Shown here in pieces: positions 42,684 to 51,457 of a stretch of DNA of 64,000 bases. A program made the translations under genes and the position numbers. The stretch is from positions 1-64,000 of the forward strand of contig JAEINP010000005.1 of assembly GCA_016342355.1 (NCBI GenBank), in the 5' to 3' direction. Origin of the DNA: Desulfatibacillum sp. GTDB taxonomy: Bacteria > Desulfobacterota > Desulfobacteria > Desulfobacterales > Desulfatibacillaceae. Position 1 is the stretch's first letter. Every line of letters begins with the position of its first letter. A model generated the notes under the pieces. That model was not told where the DNA came from, searched no databases, and was given only the letters and a program-made list of their open reading frames with translations.

Positions 42684-43025
42684 TTAGGAATAACTTTCCA
42701 CAGCGTCTTTAACGTCATCGAAAGTCTTGAAAACCTGGTTAAGGTGGGTGATTTCCAACAGGCTGTTAACTGCGGCGCCGCATCCGGCGAGGCGCACGTC
42801 TCCGCCGTTTTGGCGTGTCACCGCAATGCGGCTGACCAGGGCGCCCAGGCCGCTGGAGTCCATGGCCGTGGTTTCCGTCAGGTCAATGACCAGGCAATTG
42901 ACGCCCTGATCCACGATTTCGTTGAGCGTTTGGCGAAATTCCCCGGATTCGTCCGCCCTGAGCCGTTCAGGAGCGTGGATTACTGCAATTTCGCCATATT
43001 TCTCGTGCCTCGTCCGTGCCGACAT
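42684..43025 (-). CDS. STAS-domain anti-sigma-factor antagonist-like protein
   Basis: A 113-residue single STAS domain. The core ending DLTETTAMDSSGLGALVSRIA carries the conserved Ser of SSG, which a serine kinase phosphorylates in SpoIIAA/RsbV proteins. A C-terminal helix (THLNQVFKTFDDVKDAV) completes the fold. AGGGAGACACC precedes the ATG. It opens the glycogen operon, 20 bases before the phosphorylase gene. This links carbon storage to a partner-switching pathway, although its cognate kinase or phosphatase is not in the window. It could instead act on another process and be placed here by chance. Confidence 0.88.
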   Translation of the reverse strand: MSARTRHEKYGEIAVIHAPERLRADESGEFRQTLNEIVDQGVNCLVIDLTETTAMDSSGLGALVSRIAVTRQNGGDVRLAGCGAAVNSLLEITHLNQVFKTFDDVKDAVESYS

Positions 43026-43139
43026 GCTGGTGTCTCCCTGGTTTTTGATTATCCTTGCACTTGAGCTTTGACTATGCCATAGGCAAGAGGATCAAATCAA
43101 GTATTTGGCTGTTAGCGTCAAAAAATAAGGAGGAACTAC

Positions 43140-44327
43140 ATGCCTGGATTCGAAATCTTCTCGGATGAGGAACGCAGGGAAGTCAACGATGTGCTGGATA
43201 CGGGAGTCCTTTTTCGTTACGGTTTTGACGCCCAAAGAAACGGACACTGGAAAGCAAAAACCTTTGAAAAGGAATTCGCGGAAAGAGTCGGTGTTCCCTA
43301 CGCCCATTTGTGCTCCAGCGGCACATCGGCTTTGGTAATCGCCCTGGCTGCCTGCGGGATTGGAGCAGGGGACGAGGTGATTATTCCGCCGTTTACCTTT
43401 GTGGCCAGTTTCGAATCCGTTATGGCAGTGGGCGCTATTCCCGTGTTTGCCGACATTGATGAAACCCTGTGCCTGGACCCCAAGGCCGTGGCGAAAGCCG
43501 TTACGGAACGGACCAAGGCCGTGGTTCCGGTCCATATGTGCGGAGCCATGGCTCAGATAGACGCCCTCAAGCAATTGTGCGACGAAAAAGGGCTGATGCT
43601 GGTGGAAGACGCCTGCCAGTCCGTGGGCGCCACATTCAAAGGGCAGGCTCTGGGAACTTTCGGCAAGGCAGGCTGCTATTCCTTTGACGCGGTAAAGACC
43701 ATTACCTGCGGCGAAGGGGGCGGCGTAGTTACTCCTCATGAGGAAATATACCAAAAAATTCATCAGTTTGCAGACCATGGACACGACCACGTGGGCAATG
43801 ACCGGGGTCTGGAAGGCCACCCCATCATTGGGTTGAATTTTCGGATCAGCGAACTGAATGCAGCAGTTGGGCTTGCACAATTGCGAAAACTTGATACAAT
43901 CCTGGAAATCCAGCGGCGCAACAAAACCAGGATCAAGGAGGCTATGACCGGACTTCCAGGCGTGAGCTTCAGGCATTTGCCCGATCCTGCCGGAGATTCC
44001 GCAACCTTTTTGTCTTTCTTTCTCCCGGACGAGGATCAGGCCAGAGAATGCGCTAGTCAGCTTGCCAAGGCCGGAGTAGGGGGATGCCCCTACTGGTATG
44101 ATAACAATTGGCATTACATCAGGAGTTGGGACCATTTGAAAAACCGTGTGTTTCCTGCCCGACAGACTTTGGAAATGGTTAACACAGCACCGGATTACGC
44201 CAATCTGAGCCTGGATCAGTCCCATAAAGTCATGGGCAGAACCATTTCCATGCAGATTATGCTTGGTTGGACCCAGCAGGATGTGGATAGCCGCATAGAA
44301 AAAATCCGCCAGGTATTTGGCGCCTGA
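43140..44327 (+). CDS. kdnA: 8-amino-3,8-dideoxy-manno-octulosonate transaminase
   Basis: DegT/DnrJ/EryC1-family PLP enzyme, 395 residues, very similar by eye to Shewanella KdnA: MPGFEIFSDEE start, FRYGFD, CSSGTSALVIALAACGIGAGDEVIIPPFTFVAS, LVHMCG-type segment, PLP Lys (K186) in SFDAVKTITCGEGGG, and HDHVGNDRGLEGHPIIGLNFRISELNAAVGLAQLRKLDTI. It transfers an amino group to C8 of Kdo after KdnB oxidation, giving Kdo8N, which replaces Kdo in some lipopolysaccharides. AAGGAGG precedes the ATG. First gene of an apparent operon with kdnB and a giant GlmS-like gene; divergent from the glycogen operon. Confidence 0.95.
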   Translation: MPGFEIFSDEERREVNDVLDTGVLFRYGFDAQRNGHWKAKTFEKEFAERVGVPYAHLCSSGTSALVIALAACGIGAGDEVIIPPFTFVASFESVMAVGAIPVFADIDETLCLDPKAVAKAVTERTKAVVPVHMCGAMAQIDALKQLCDEKGLMLVEDACQSVGATFKGQALGTFGKAGCYSFDAVKTITCGEGGGVVTPHEEIYQKIHQFADHGHDHVGNDRGLEGHPIIGLNFRISELNAAVGLAQLRKLDTILEIQRRNKTRIKEAMTGLPGVSFRHLPDPAGDSATFLSFFLPDEDQARECASQLAKAGVGGCPYWYDNNWHYIRSWDHLKNRVFPARQTLEMVNTAPDYANLSLDQSHKVMGRTISMQIMLGWTQQDVDSRIEKIRQVFGA

Positions 44328-44382
44328 TTAACCTTTGAATAATCGCCCGTTTTAGGAACGAGGCCCCATATGAGGATAGCTT

Positions 44383-45453
44383 ATGTTTCGTAATTTTAGA
44401 ATGGTGTCTTATGTGGTGTTTGGCAGGGGATGCTTTAACCAGGCAAAGGATATTCTGGGCCTTCAACGTGAAAAAGCAAAGTCCGACATGGTGTACCTGG
44501 TGGACGACGTGTTTAAGGGTACGGAATTCTCTGATCGCGTTCCCCTGCAAGGGGATGACCAACTTATTTGGGTGAATGTGGACGACGAACCCAAAACCAA
44601 GCTGGTGGACGCCTTGGTGACCCGGATCAAAGGCTCCATGGCCAAAGAGCCAGCAGGCATTGTGGGCATTGGCGGCGGCAGCGCCATGGATCTTGCCAAG
44701 GCGGTTTCGGTCATGATGACCAATCCGGGTTCTTCGGCGGAATACCAGGGCTACGATCTGCCCCAAATTCCTTCTCTCTACCATGCAGCCATTCCCACCT
44801 TGTCAGGCACTGGAGCGGAAGTCTCCCGCACTTGTGTGCTTACCGGGCCGGAAAAGAAGCTGGGCATCAACTCCGATTATTCGGTGTTCGACCAGATTAT
44901 CCTGGATCCGGAACTTATTCGCGGCGCACCGGACGATCAACGTTTTTACACCGGCATGGATTGCTATATCCATTGTGTCGAGTCCCTGGAAGGCACCTTC
45001 CTGAACGAATTCTCCAAGTCTTATGGTCAGAAATCCATAGAACTTTGCCGGGAAGTCTTTTTGGGAGAGCGCACCGAGGAGTCTGAGGATAAACTCATGA
45101 TGGCCTCCTACTGTGGCGGCATGAGCATCGCTTACTCCCAGGTCGGGGTCTGTCATGCCTTGTCCTATGGCTTGGCCTATATTCTGGGCACCCATCATGG
45201 TATTGGTAACGCCATTGTGTTTGATTACCTGGAGGATTTTTATCCTCAGGGCGTCGTGGAGTTCCGAAAAATGGTGGAAAAGGCCGGGGTGGAACTTCCC
45301 AGGAATCTGTGCGCCAATCTGACGGAAGAGCAGTTTGAAAAGATGATCAACGTGTCCCTGGGCATGGAACTTCTGTGGGAAAACGCCCTGGGCAAGGACT
45401 GGAAAAAAACCATGACCCGTGAAAGGGCAAGGGAGTTGTACGAGAGGATGTAA
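44383..45453 (+). CDS. kdnB: 3-deoxy-manno-octulosonate 8-oxidase
   Basis: Fe-dependent alcohol-dehydrogenase-family enzyme, 356 residues, that oxidises C8 of Kdo to the aldehyde used by KdnA. It matches Shewanella KdnB along its length by eye: FRNFRMVSYVVFGRG, DDEPKTKLVDAL, GIGGGSAMDLAKAVSVMMTNPGSSAEYQGYDL, TLSGTGAEVSRTCVL, GINSDYSVFDQIILDPELI, FYTGMDCYIHCVESLEG and the metal-ligand His in ILGTHHGIGNAI. GAGGA precedes the ATG. It starts 55 bases after kdnA, and a large GlmS-like gene starts three bases after its stop. Confidence 0.95.
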   Translation: MFRNFRMVSYVVFGRGCFNQAKDILGLQREKAKSDMVYLVDDVFKGTEFSDRVPLQGDDQLIWVNVDDEPKTKLVDALVTRIKGSMAKEPAGIVGIGGGSAMDLAKAVSVMMTNPGSSAEYQGYDLPQIPSLYHAAIPTLSGTGAEVSRTCVLTGPEKKLGINSDYSVFDQIILDPELIRGAPDDQRFYTGMDCYIHCVESLEGTFLNEFSKSYGQKSIELCREVFLGERTEESEDKLMMASYCGGMSIAYSQVGVCHALSYGLAYILGTHHGIGNAIVFDYLEDFYPQGVVEFRKMVEKAGVELPRNLCANLTEEQFEKMINVSLGMELLWENALGKDWKKTMTRERARELYERM

Positions 45454-45456
45454 AGT

Positions 45457-48400
45457 ATGTCCGAATTGTCTGGCAGGATTTTTTCAAGAAGCCTGAAGCA
45501 GATTAACTCGATATTCAATATACCCATTTTTTTCGGGAAAAGCCTGAAAAACGTTCCTCAGGGCGCATTGGTATTATTTCCAGTCAGGGAAAATACCCTG
45601 TTTTGCGGCCTGGCCGGGATGATTGCCTATAAAAAGCGGGTCCAGGCTCCTGACCAGGGGCTTAAGGACCTGGTTGCCGCCATTGAAAATTCCATGGAAA
45701 CGCTGGAAGCCTTCCGTTTGCGGGAAACCGTTTCAGGCGCTACCGACCTGAACGAGGCCTATCTTGGAGGACCGGCATTAGAGGCCCTGATGGGATGGGT
45801 CCAGACCCTCAAGCAACACGAGGTCTTTTGCTCGCTTTTTGCCGATCAGGCGCTAAAGGAAAGACTGGAGGCGGTTTCAGCCCGCTTAGGCGATCTGGCC
45901 CGGGATGAAGACAAGGTACTGGCAGCCAGTGTGGATCTTTCCTCAAAGGAAATGGACATCGCCACGGCCCGCCTGGAATTGCTTAAAGATATTGAATGGC
46001 GTTTGAAATCCGAGGTCCTGGGAGCCCTTTCCGGGGTTGCAGGACTCATGGGCGAAGCAGCCTGTCAAAGCGATTCCTGCGCCACGGATGTCTATTTTCA
46101 GGTCCATTCCGTGTTGTCCAGCATTGATCGCCTGGAAGTGCGAGGTAGGGATTCCTCAGGGATTTCCCTTTTGTTTTTCCTGGGGCTTACCGAATATGAA
46201 GCCTGGAAAAACCAAGTCTCGGAAGCAGGTCTGACAGGAGAGCTGGAAGCCCGCAGCCAGGACAAGCCCGTGCTTTTGAACAATGCCATGGCTATCCGTC
46301 TCGGCGAGGATCAGGTTTGTGTCAGCATCACCTACAAGGTGGCCGCGGAAATTGGCAGCCTGGGCGACAACGTATCCTTTTTGCGGGAACAGGTCCGCAA
46401 CGATAAGCCTCTGGCGTTGCTTGCCGGAATACCCATCCGTCATTTTACGGTCAACGCCCATACACGCTGGGCTTCGGTGGGCGCCATCACAGAGCCTAAT
46501 TGCCATCCCATGGATAACGCCGTGGAGGGCAATGGCTCCAAAGGCCTCATATACACCTGTCTCAACGGCGATATCGACAATTACGCAGAGTTGAAGGCGG
46601 CTTATGAGGCCCGCACCGGTGCGAAAATTCCCGAAGACCTAACCACCGATACAAAAATCATCCCCTTGCAGGTGGAAAAGTACATCCTCAAAGGGCATAA
46701 GGTGGAGACGGCCTTTCGTCTGGCCGTCAATGATTTTTCCGGGTCCCACGCCATATTCATGCATACCAGCCTGGCGCCGGGCAAATTCTTCATGGCGCAG
46801 AAAGGCAGCGGTCAGACCGTTTTTGTGGGCATTGGAGACGAAGCCTACATGCCCACATCCGAAGTTTACGGGTTTGTGGAGCATACCCGGGAGTTCATCA
46901 AGCTACAGGGCGAAAAGGAAGTGGAAGGCGTTTCAGGCCTGACTCAGGGGCAGGTATTTGTTTTGGACCAGACCGTGGGCGGCGTGGAAGGCATCACGGC
47001 CTGTTATTACGACGGTACGCCTTTACCCCTGAGCCAAGAAGACATGCAGCGCACGGAGATAACCACCCGTGACACGGACCGCCAGGGCTTTGACCATTAT
47101 TTTCTCAAGGAGATATCCGAAGCTCCGGTTTCCGTGGAAAAGACCCTTCGTAACCGGTGGCGGATTGTCCGGGAAGAGGGCAGGGAGCGGATTGTCGTGG
47201 ACCTTGGTTCGGGCGTGGTGCCTGCGGCCCTGGCTCAGGCCTTCCGGGACGGAACCATCGAGCATGTGTATTTTATCGGCCAGGGCACGGCTGGCGTGGC
47301 GGCTCAGGCCTGCGCGGACATATTCAAGTATTACATGAAGAATTCCCTCAAAAGTGTTAGCGCACAAAAGGCTTCGGAATTTTCAGGCTTCATGCTACAC
47401 CAGGGGGACAACGCCGATTCCCTGAAAAACACACTGGTGGTGGCCATCTCCCAGTCAGGCACCACCACCGATACCAACCGCACCGTGGACATGGTCAGGT
47501 CCCGGGGCGCCCATACTCTGGCCATTGTCAACCGCCGGGATTCAGACATCACCTTTAAGGTGGATGGCGTTCTATACACATCCAGCGGAAGGGACATTGA
47601 AATGTCCGTGGCCTCCACCAAGGCCTTTTATTCCCAGATTGTGGCCGGAGCCCTGTTGGGCCTTCATGTTGCCAGCCTGACCCACATGGCGGACGACGCC
47701 TTTGTGGCCGACGAAATCCGCAACCTTCTGGCTCTGCCGGACTCCATGAGGCGGGTGTTGGCTAACCGGGAAGCAATTGGGGACTCGGCCAGGGCTTTGG
47801 CAGTCACCAAAACTTATTGGGCTGCGGTAGGCAGCGGACCCAACAAGGCTGCGGCGGACGAAATCCGGATCAAGCTGTCGGAGCTTTGTTATAAAACCAT
47901 CTCCAGCGATTATGTGGAGGATAAAAAGCATATCGACCTGTCATCCGAACCTTTGATCCTGGTATGCGCCGCAGGCAGCCCCGAAAAGGTTTTGGGGGAC
48001 ATCGTCAAGGACACGGCCATATTCAAGGCGCACAAGGCCGCGCCAGTGGTCATCGCCGACGAAGGGGAAAACCGGTTTAACGACTACGCCGAATACGTCA
48101 TCGGCGTACCAAGCGCCCCTCCCCATCTTGCGCCGGTGCTGAGCACTCTGGCCGGGCATATATGGGGCTATCATGCAGCCCTGGCCTTGAACCAGGGCTC
48201 GGAGTTCCTGTTTCGGTTCCGGGAAAAAATGCGCAACTGCGTGGAGCAGTGCACCGCCCATGGACAGGATATCTATGAATTGTTGCTGGACCAGGATTTC
48301 AGGGAAAGCATCGCCCTGTTTTACAATGAATTTCGCAAGAAGATCCTGGAAAATTCCTTTCCCGCAGGGTTGTGCGGTACGGTTCCAGCGGACCTGACCC

Positions 48401-49188
48401 TTTTGTCCAAGTATCTGGAAGGCCGCTTGCGCGGCCCGGATTTTATCATAGATTTTGGTGTCAAGGGCACGCCCTCCAACATGCTCAACAAACTCTTTTC
48501 CACCCTGTCCTATGGGATCAACCAACTGGCCCGGCCTGTGGACGCCATCAAGCATCAGGCCAAAACCGTGACCGTGGGCACCAGCCGTATTGCGGAAAAG
48601 GCCGAGGGCTTGCTCTTTGAAGCCATTGCCAGCCACGGTTTTTCTCCGGATCAGCTTGTGAACAAGAACGTTTTGGTCCTCAGGAACCTTCAGGACGTGA
48701 TTGCAAAAATTTTGGGCTCCACCCTGTACGGCGTCCAGGGACTTTCCCTCCTGGGAGAACCCACGGACGATTCCACCATCGCCATCCTGCAAAAACGGGG
48801 CAGTTCCCAATCCCTGTCTTCCCGGGTGGAAAGTGACACCCGCCTCAAGGGCACCAAAAGCATCATCGTGCGCGAGGGCAACGTGTACATTGGCAAAGGA
48901 CGAAAAGACAACCGGAGCCTGGTTTTTATCCCCGTGATTTCAGGGTCGGGACCTTCGCCCAACGCTATAGAGCACCTGCTGCTGCTTCATGTGGATTTTC
49001 ACAAGGACCTTTCCCTGGCCAAGATCATACGGGCATTGGGCGGCAAGTACGAACGGATCAAGAACCTGGTTCAGGAAAGCAGCGTGGGTTGGCAGGACAG
49101 CTTCCTGGAACATGTGGAGGTGGATTTCATATTCGGCCGCTCCGCCGAGAAAATCGCCGAAGCCATTGTTTCCCGCGAAAAGGAATAA
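45457..49188 (+). CDS. Giant GlmS-like GATase-2/SIS protein in the kdn operon
   Basis: A 1243-residue protein, twice normal GlmS size (about 610). It has the GATase-2 pattern (CGLAGMIAY with Cys50, RGRDSSG 229-235, HTRWASVG 335-342, LNGDIDNY 369-376), but a 49-residue leader precedes Cys50 and about 170 extra residues split the start from the RGxDSSG motif. A GlmS-like linker (HYFLKEISEAPVSVEKTL) leads to two SIS domains (about 600-740 and 785-910; SQSGTTTDT at 665-673). After a roughly 100-residue insert comes a GlmS-like tail with AKTVTV (1035-1040), keeping the catalytic Lys (K1036) of E. coli K603. Residues 1041-1243 are an unknown C-terminal extension. GGAG lies in the kdnB end; it starts three bases after kdnB. 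Aminosugar synthesis for Kdo8N or lipopolysaccharide is inferred. Confidence 0.85.
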   Translation: MSELSGRIFSRSLKQINSIFNIPIFFGKSLKNVPQGALVLFPVRENTLFCGLAGMIAYKKRVQAPDQGLKDLVAAIENSMETLEAFRLRETVSGATDLNEAYLGGPALEALMGWVQTLKQHEVFCSLFADQALKERLEAVSARLGDLARDEDKVLAASVDLSSKEMDIATARLELLKDIEWRLKSEVLGALSGVAGLMGEAACQSDSCATDVYFQVHSVLSSIDRLEVRGRDSSGISLLFFLGLTEYEAWKNQVSEAGLTGELEARSQDKPVLLNNAMAIRLGEDQVCVSITYKVAAEIGSLGDNVSFLREQVRNDKPLALLAGIPIRHFTVNAHTRWASVGAITEPNCHPMDNAVEGNGSKGLIYTCLNGDIDNYAELKAAYEARTGAKIPEDLTTDTKIIPLQVEKYILKGHKVETAFRLAVNDFSGSHAIFMHTSLAPGKFFMAQKGSGQTVFVGIGDEAYMPTSEVYGFVEHTREFIKLQGEKEVEGVSGLTQGQVFVLDQTVGGVEGITACYYDGTPLPLSQEDMQRTEITTRDTDRQGFDHYFLKEISEAPVSVEKTLRNRWRIVREEGRERIVVDLGSGVVPAALAQAFRDGTIEHVYFIGQGTAGVAAQACADIFKYYMKNSLKSVSAQKASEFSGFMLHQGDNADSLKNTLVVAISQSGTTTDTNRTVDMVRSRGAHTLAIVNRRDSDITFKVDGVLYTSSGRDIEMSVASTKAFYSQIVAGALLGLHVASLTHMADDAFVADEIRNLLALPDSMRRVLANREAIGDSARALAVTKTYWAAVGSGPNKAAADEIRIKLSELCYKTISSDYVEDKKHIDLSSEPLILVCAAGSPEKVLGDIVKDTAIFKAHKAAPVVIADEGENRFNDYAEYVIGVPSAPPHLAPVLSTLAGHIWGYHAALALNQGSEFLFRFREKMRNCVEQCTAHGQDIYELLLDQDFRESIALFYNEFRKKILENSFPAGLCGTVPADLTLLSKYLEGRLRGPDFIIDFGVKGTPSNMLNKLFSTLSYGINQLARPVDAIKHQAKTVTVGTSRIAEKAEGLLFEAIASHGFSPDQLVNKNVLVLRNLQDVIAKILGSTLYGVQGLSLLGEPTDDSTIAILQKRGSSQSLSSRVESDTRLKGTKSIIVREGNVYIGKGRKDNRSLVFIPVISGSGPSPNAIEHLLLLHVDFHKDLSLAKIIRALGGKYERIKNLVQESSVGWQDSFLEHVEVDFIFGRSAEKIAEAIVSREKE

Positions 49189-49239
49189 GGGCTCGTAGTT
49201 GGATTGTTGCAGAATCTTTGGATATTCCTGGCAAAGGCG

Positions 49240-49905
49240 TCAGGGATTGTCGTTTGCCTGCACAGGTTCCAGGGCGGTTTCCATGGCAGGCTCCTCTTTT
49301 TTGCCGGTGAAGAGGCGTTTGATAAAGCCGAATACTTTTTTGATACCGCGCCAGAGTTTGGGCAACAGCCAGACCAGTAAAAGCAGAAATATTATCAAAA
49401 GAACAATAAAAACAGTGGGATAATTCAACGCCGCCCACAGGCCTGCTACAACGGCCACGTCTTCGCCCATGGAAGCGATCCAATTGGTGACCGGCTCGGG
49501 TGAAGTATTGATAAGCACCCGGGTCCCGGCTTTGGTGGCATGGGTTGCGGCGGCTACGCCGCCCCCTACGATACCTGCGGCCACCATGATGGCCGGGTTC
49601 ACATTGCCCACGGCTCCGGCGGCCAGGGCGGCTCCGGCTGGAATACGGATGAATGTGTGGATGGCGTCCCAACCTGTGTCCACGCCCGGCGTTTTATCCG
49701 CCACAAACTCCACAATAAACATGAGGCCTGCGGCTATGAGCACAATGGGCTCTGTGAGAACTTGCAAGGTTTCCGGCAGGACGATGTTCTCGGTCACGCC
49801 CAGGAGGCCCAGAACCAGGATAGCGGCGTACAGATTGACGCCGCTGGCCCAGGCCGCGCCCATGGACAGGGCGATGGTATCCACGATTTGTTTATAGTCA
49901 TCCAT
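49240..49905 (-). CDS. DUF4126 membrane protein
   Basis: A 221-residue protein with about five hydrophobic helices. Family pattern: SMGAAWASGVNLYAAILVLGLLG, FVADKTPGVDTGWDAIHTFIRIPAGAALA and GGGVAAATHATKAGTRVLINTSPEPVTNW. A basic cytoplasmic tail (KLWRGIKKVFGFIKRLFTGKKEE) follows. The family is an inner-membrane protein of unknown function with a pseudo-repeat. It lies 61 bases after the DUF1302-like gene on the same strand and may be the last gene of that operon; it converges on the giant GlmS-like gene. Confidence 0.82.
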   Translation of the reverse strand: MDDYKQIVDTIALSMGAAWASGVNLYAAILVLGLLGVTENIVLPETLQVLTEPIVLIAAGLMFIVEFVADKTPGVDTGWDAIHTFIRIPAGAALAAGAVGNVNPAIMVAAGIVGGGVAAATHATKAGTRVLINTSPEPVTNWIASMGEDVAVVAGLWAALNYPTVFIVLLIIFLLLLVWLLPKLWRGIKKVFGFIKRLFTGKKEEPAMETALEPVQANDNP

Positions 49906-49966
49906 ATTTTTAGGTAGTTACTCCCCACAAGGGTATTGCCAATACAGCCTGCTTTTTGCAACATAC

Positions 49967-51418
49967 CTAGAAACTGTACTTGATGTCAAAAAACACGCAA
50001 TCATTGTCTTTGGCATAGGCGAAATACCCGTCGTCATCCGCTCCATAACCCACAATACCCAGAGTGAAATTCAGGTTGTCGGTCCAGTCGTAAGTGGATT
50101 CGGCCCGGGCAAACCATCCGTCCCCCCCATCGTGCCCCAGGGCCGTGGCCAGGAGGGTCAGGTGAAAGGTGTCGTTGCGGAAATCCCGCTGGATTCGCAC
50201 GGCTGCCTCGGGCTGGCTTTCCGGGTTGTTGTCCGGCGCTGTTTCCAGGACCTCCTCGTAGCTTGGCATGTATCTGCAAGCAACATCCAGGGAGATGGTG
50301 GTGTCGGTAAAGCCTGTGTATTCCAGGCCCAAAAGGCCGTCAAACCGGTCCCGGTCCTCATTCGGCTCATTGAAATATTTCAGGCCGGTAAAATAGGCAG
50401 CCTCGGCTTTCAGCAGCCAGTTGCCCAGGGCGATAGCCGTGGACGCCCCGTACATCTGCACCCGCACATAGTGGTATTCAAATTCAGGATATTGGATAAT
50501 GGGGGGCAGGATGGTGGCCGGGGGGATGAATATGGGGGGGCGGATGAGCTTGGCTTCCACCGTGGTTTTCAAATAGGGCAAGTCCATGTAAATATCGGCG
50601 AAATAAAAGGAGATGTCCCAGCCGGGCAGGTGGCCGGCAATGGATGCCCCGTATTCCATATTGCCTGCCGAGTCCACGGGCGGGTGGTCGTCGGGCAGTT
50701 GGATATCCGAGGGATAGTACATGCCTCCATAAGGGGGCTGAAGGGCAGGGCGGATTTCCGGGATGGCCAGGCCGGTGATGGTCCAGTATCCCAGGGTAAG
50801 GTCGGCTCTGGCCATGGCGGTGGGAAGGCGCAGGCCTTCAATATCCACCATGCCGGATTCCCGCAGGTCCAGGGGATTGATCACGTCCGTGACCCGAATG
50901 TTTTCGGAAGTCCCCCACACCACGATCTGGCGTCCCAGGCGGAGGTCCAGGCCCTTGAACGGGCGGCCTTCTATATAGGCCTCCCAGAGTTCTGCCTCGG
51001 TTTCCATTTCGTCCAGGGTTGGTTCGGTAAAATCGTCCCTATCCTTTAGATCATAAGCGAAATCATACCAGAACCGGCCTCCCACCCGGGCTTTCCAGGA
51101 TCCGGCAATGTCCACGTCCAGTTTGGCGTCCAGTTCGGGCCGGAGTCTGTACAGGCCCCGGTAGTCGGTTTCTCCCTGTTGGGGAGCAGGCTGGGCGTAG
51201 GTGACGACTGTGGACAGCTTGCCGTAGCCCGAAAGCCGGAAATGGGAGGGGGATTCGGGGATGGCTTCCTCATCCACCACGATTTCCTCGTCCAGGTTGT
51301 CAAAAGCGTCCATGGCCTGGTCAAAGCCGTCGGCCAAGGCAGCCGGGCTTACCAGGATGATCCACGAAAGAAAAGCAGTTATAAACAACGCCCGCAGGCT
51401 GTGCTTTTGAAAATGCAT
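49967..51418 (-). CDS. DUF1302-like outer-membrane barrel protein
   Basis: A 483-residue secreted protein. A Sec signal (hydrophobic run ending PAALA) is followed by an acidic stretch, then beta-barrel strands alternating hydrophobic and polar residues and rich in Tyr, Trp and Gly (GRFWYDFAYDL, LGRQIVVWGTSENIRVTDVINPLD). The last residue is Phe preceded by YS, an outer-membrane assembly signal. The LRLGRQIVVWG...DVINPLDLR pattern matches the DUF1302 family. It is cotranscribed with a LolA-like protein and an RND exporter. Together they suggest a lipid or hydrophobic-compound trafficking route to the outer membrane. Confidence 0.83.
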   Translation of the reverse strand: MHFQKHSLRALFITAFLSWIILVSPAALADGFDQAMDAFDNLDEEIVVDEEAIPESPSHFRLSGYGKLSTVVTYAQPAPQQGETDYRGLYRLRPELDAKLDVDIAGSWKARVGGRFWYDFAYDLKDRDDFTEPTLDEMETEAELWEAYIEGRPFKGLDLRLGRQIVVWGTSENIRVTDVINPLDLRESGMVDIEGLRLPTAMARADLTLGYWTITGLAIPEIRPALQPPYGGMYYPSDIQLPDDHPPVDSAGNMEYGASIAGHLPGWDISFYFADIYMDLPYLKTTVEAKLIRPPIFIPPATILPPIIQYPEFEYHYVRVQMYGASTAIALGNWLLKAEAAYFTGLKYFNEPNEDRDRFDGLLGLEYTGFTDTTISLDVACRYMPSYEEVLETAPDNNPESQPEAAVRIQRDFRNDTFHLTLLATALGHDGGDGWFARAESTYDWTDNLNFTLGIVGYGADDDGYFAYAKDNDCVFFDIKYSF

Positions 51419-51457
51419 ATCCCCCTCCCGAATATTATCAGTATTGTCGACTGAATA

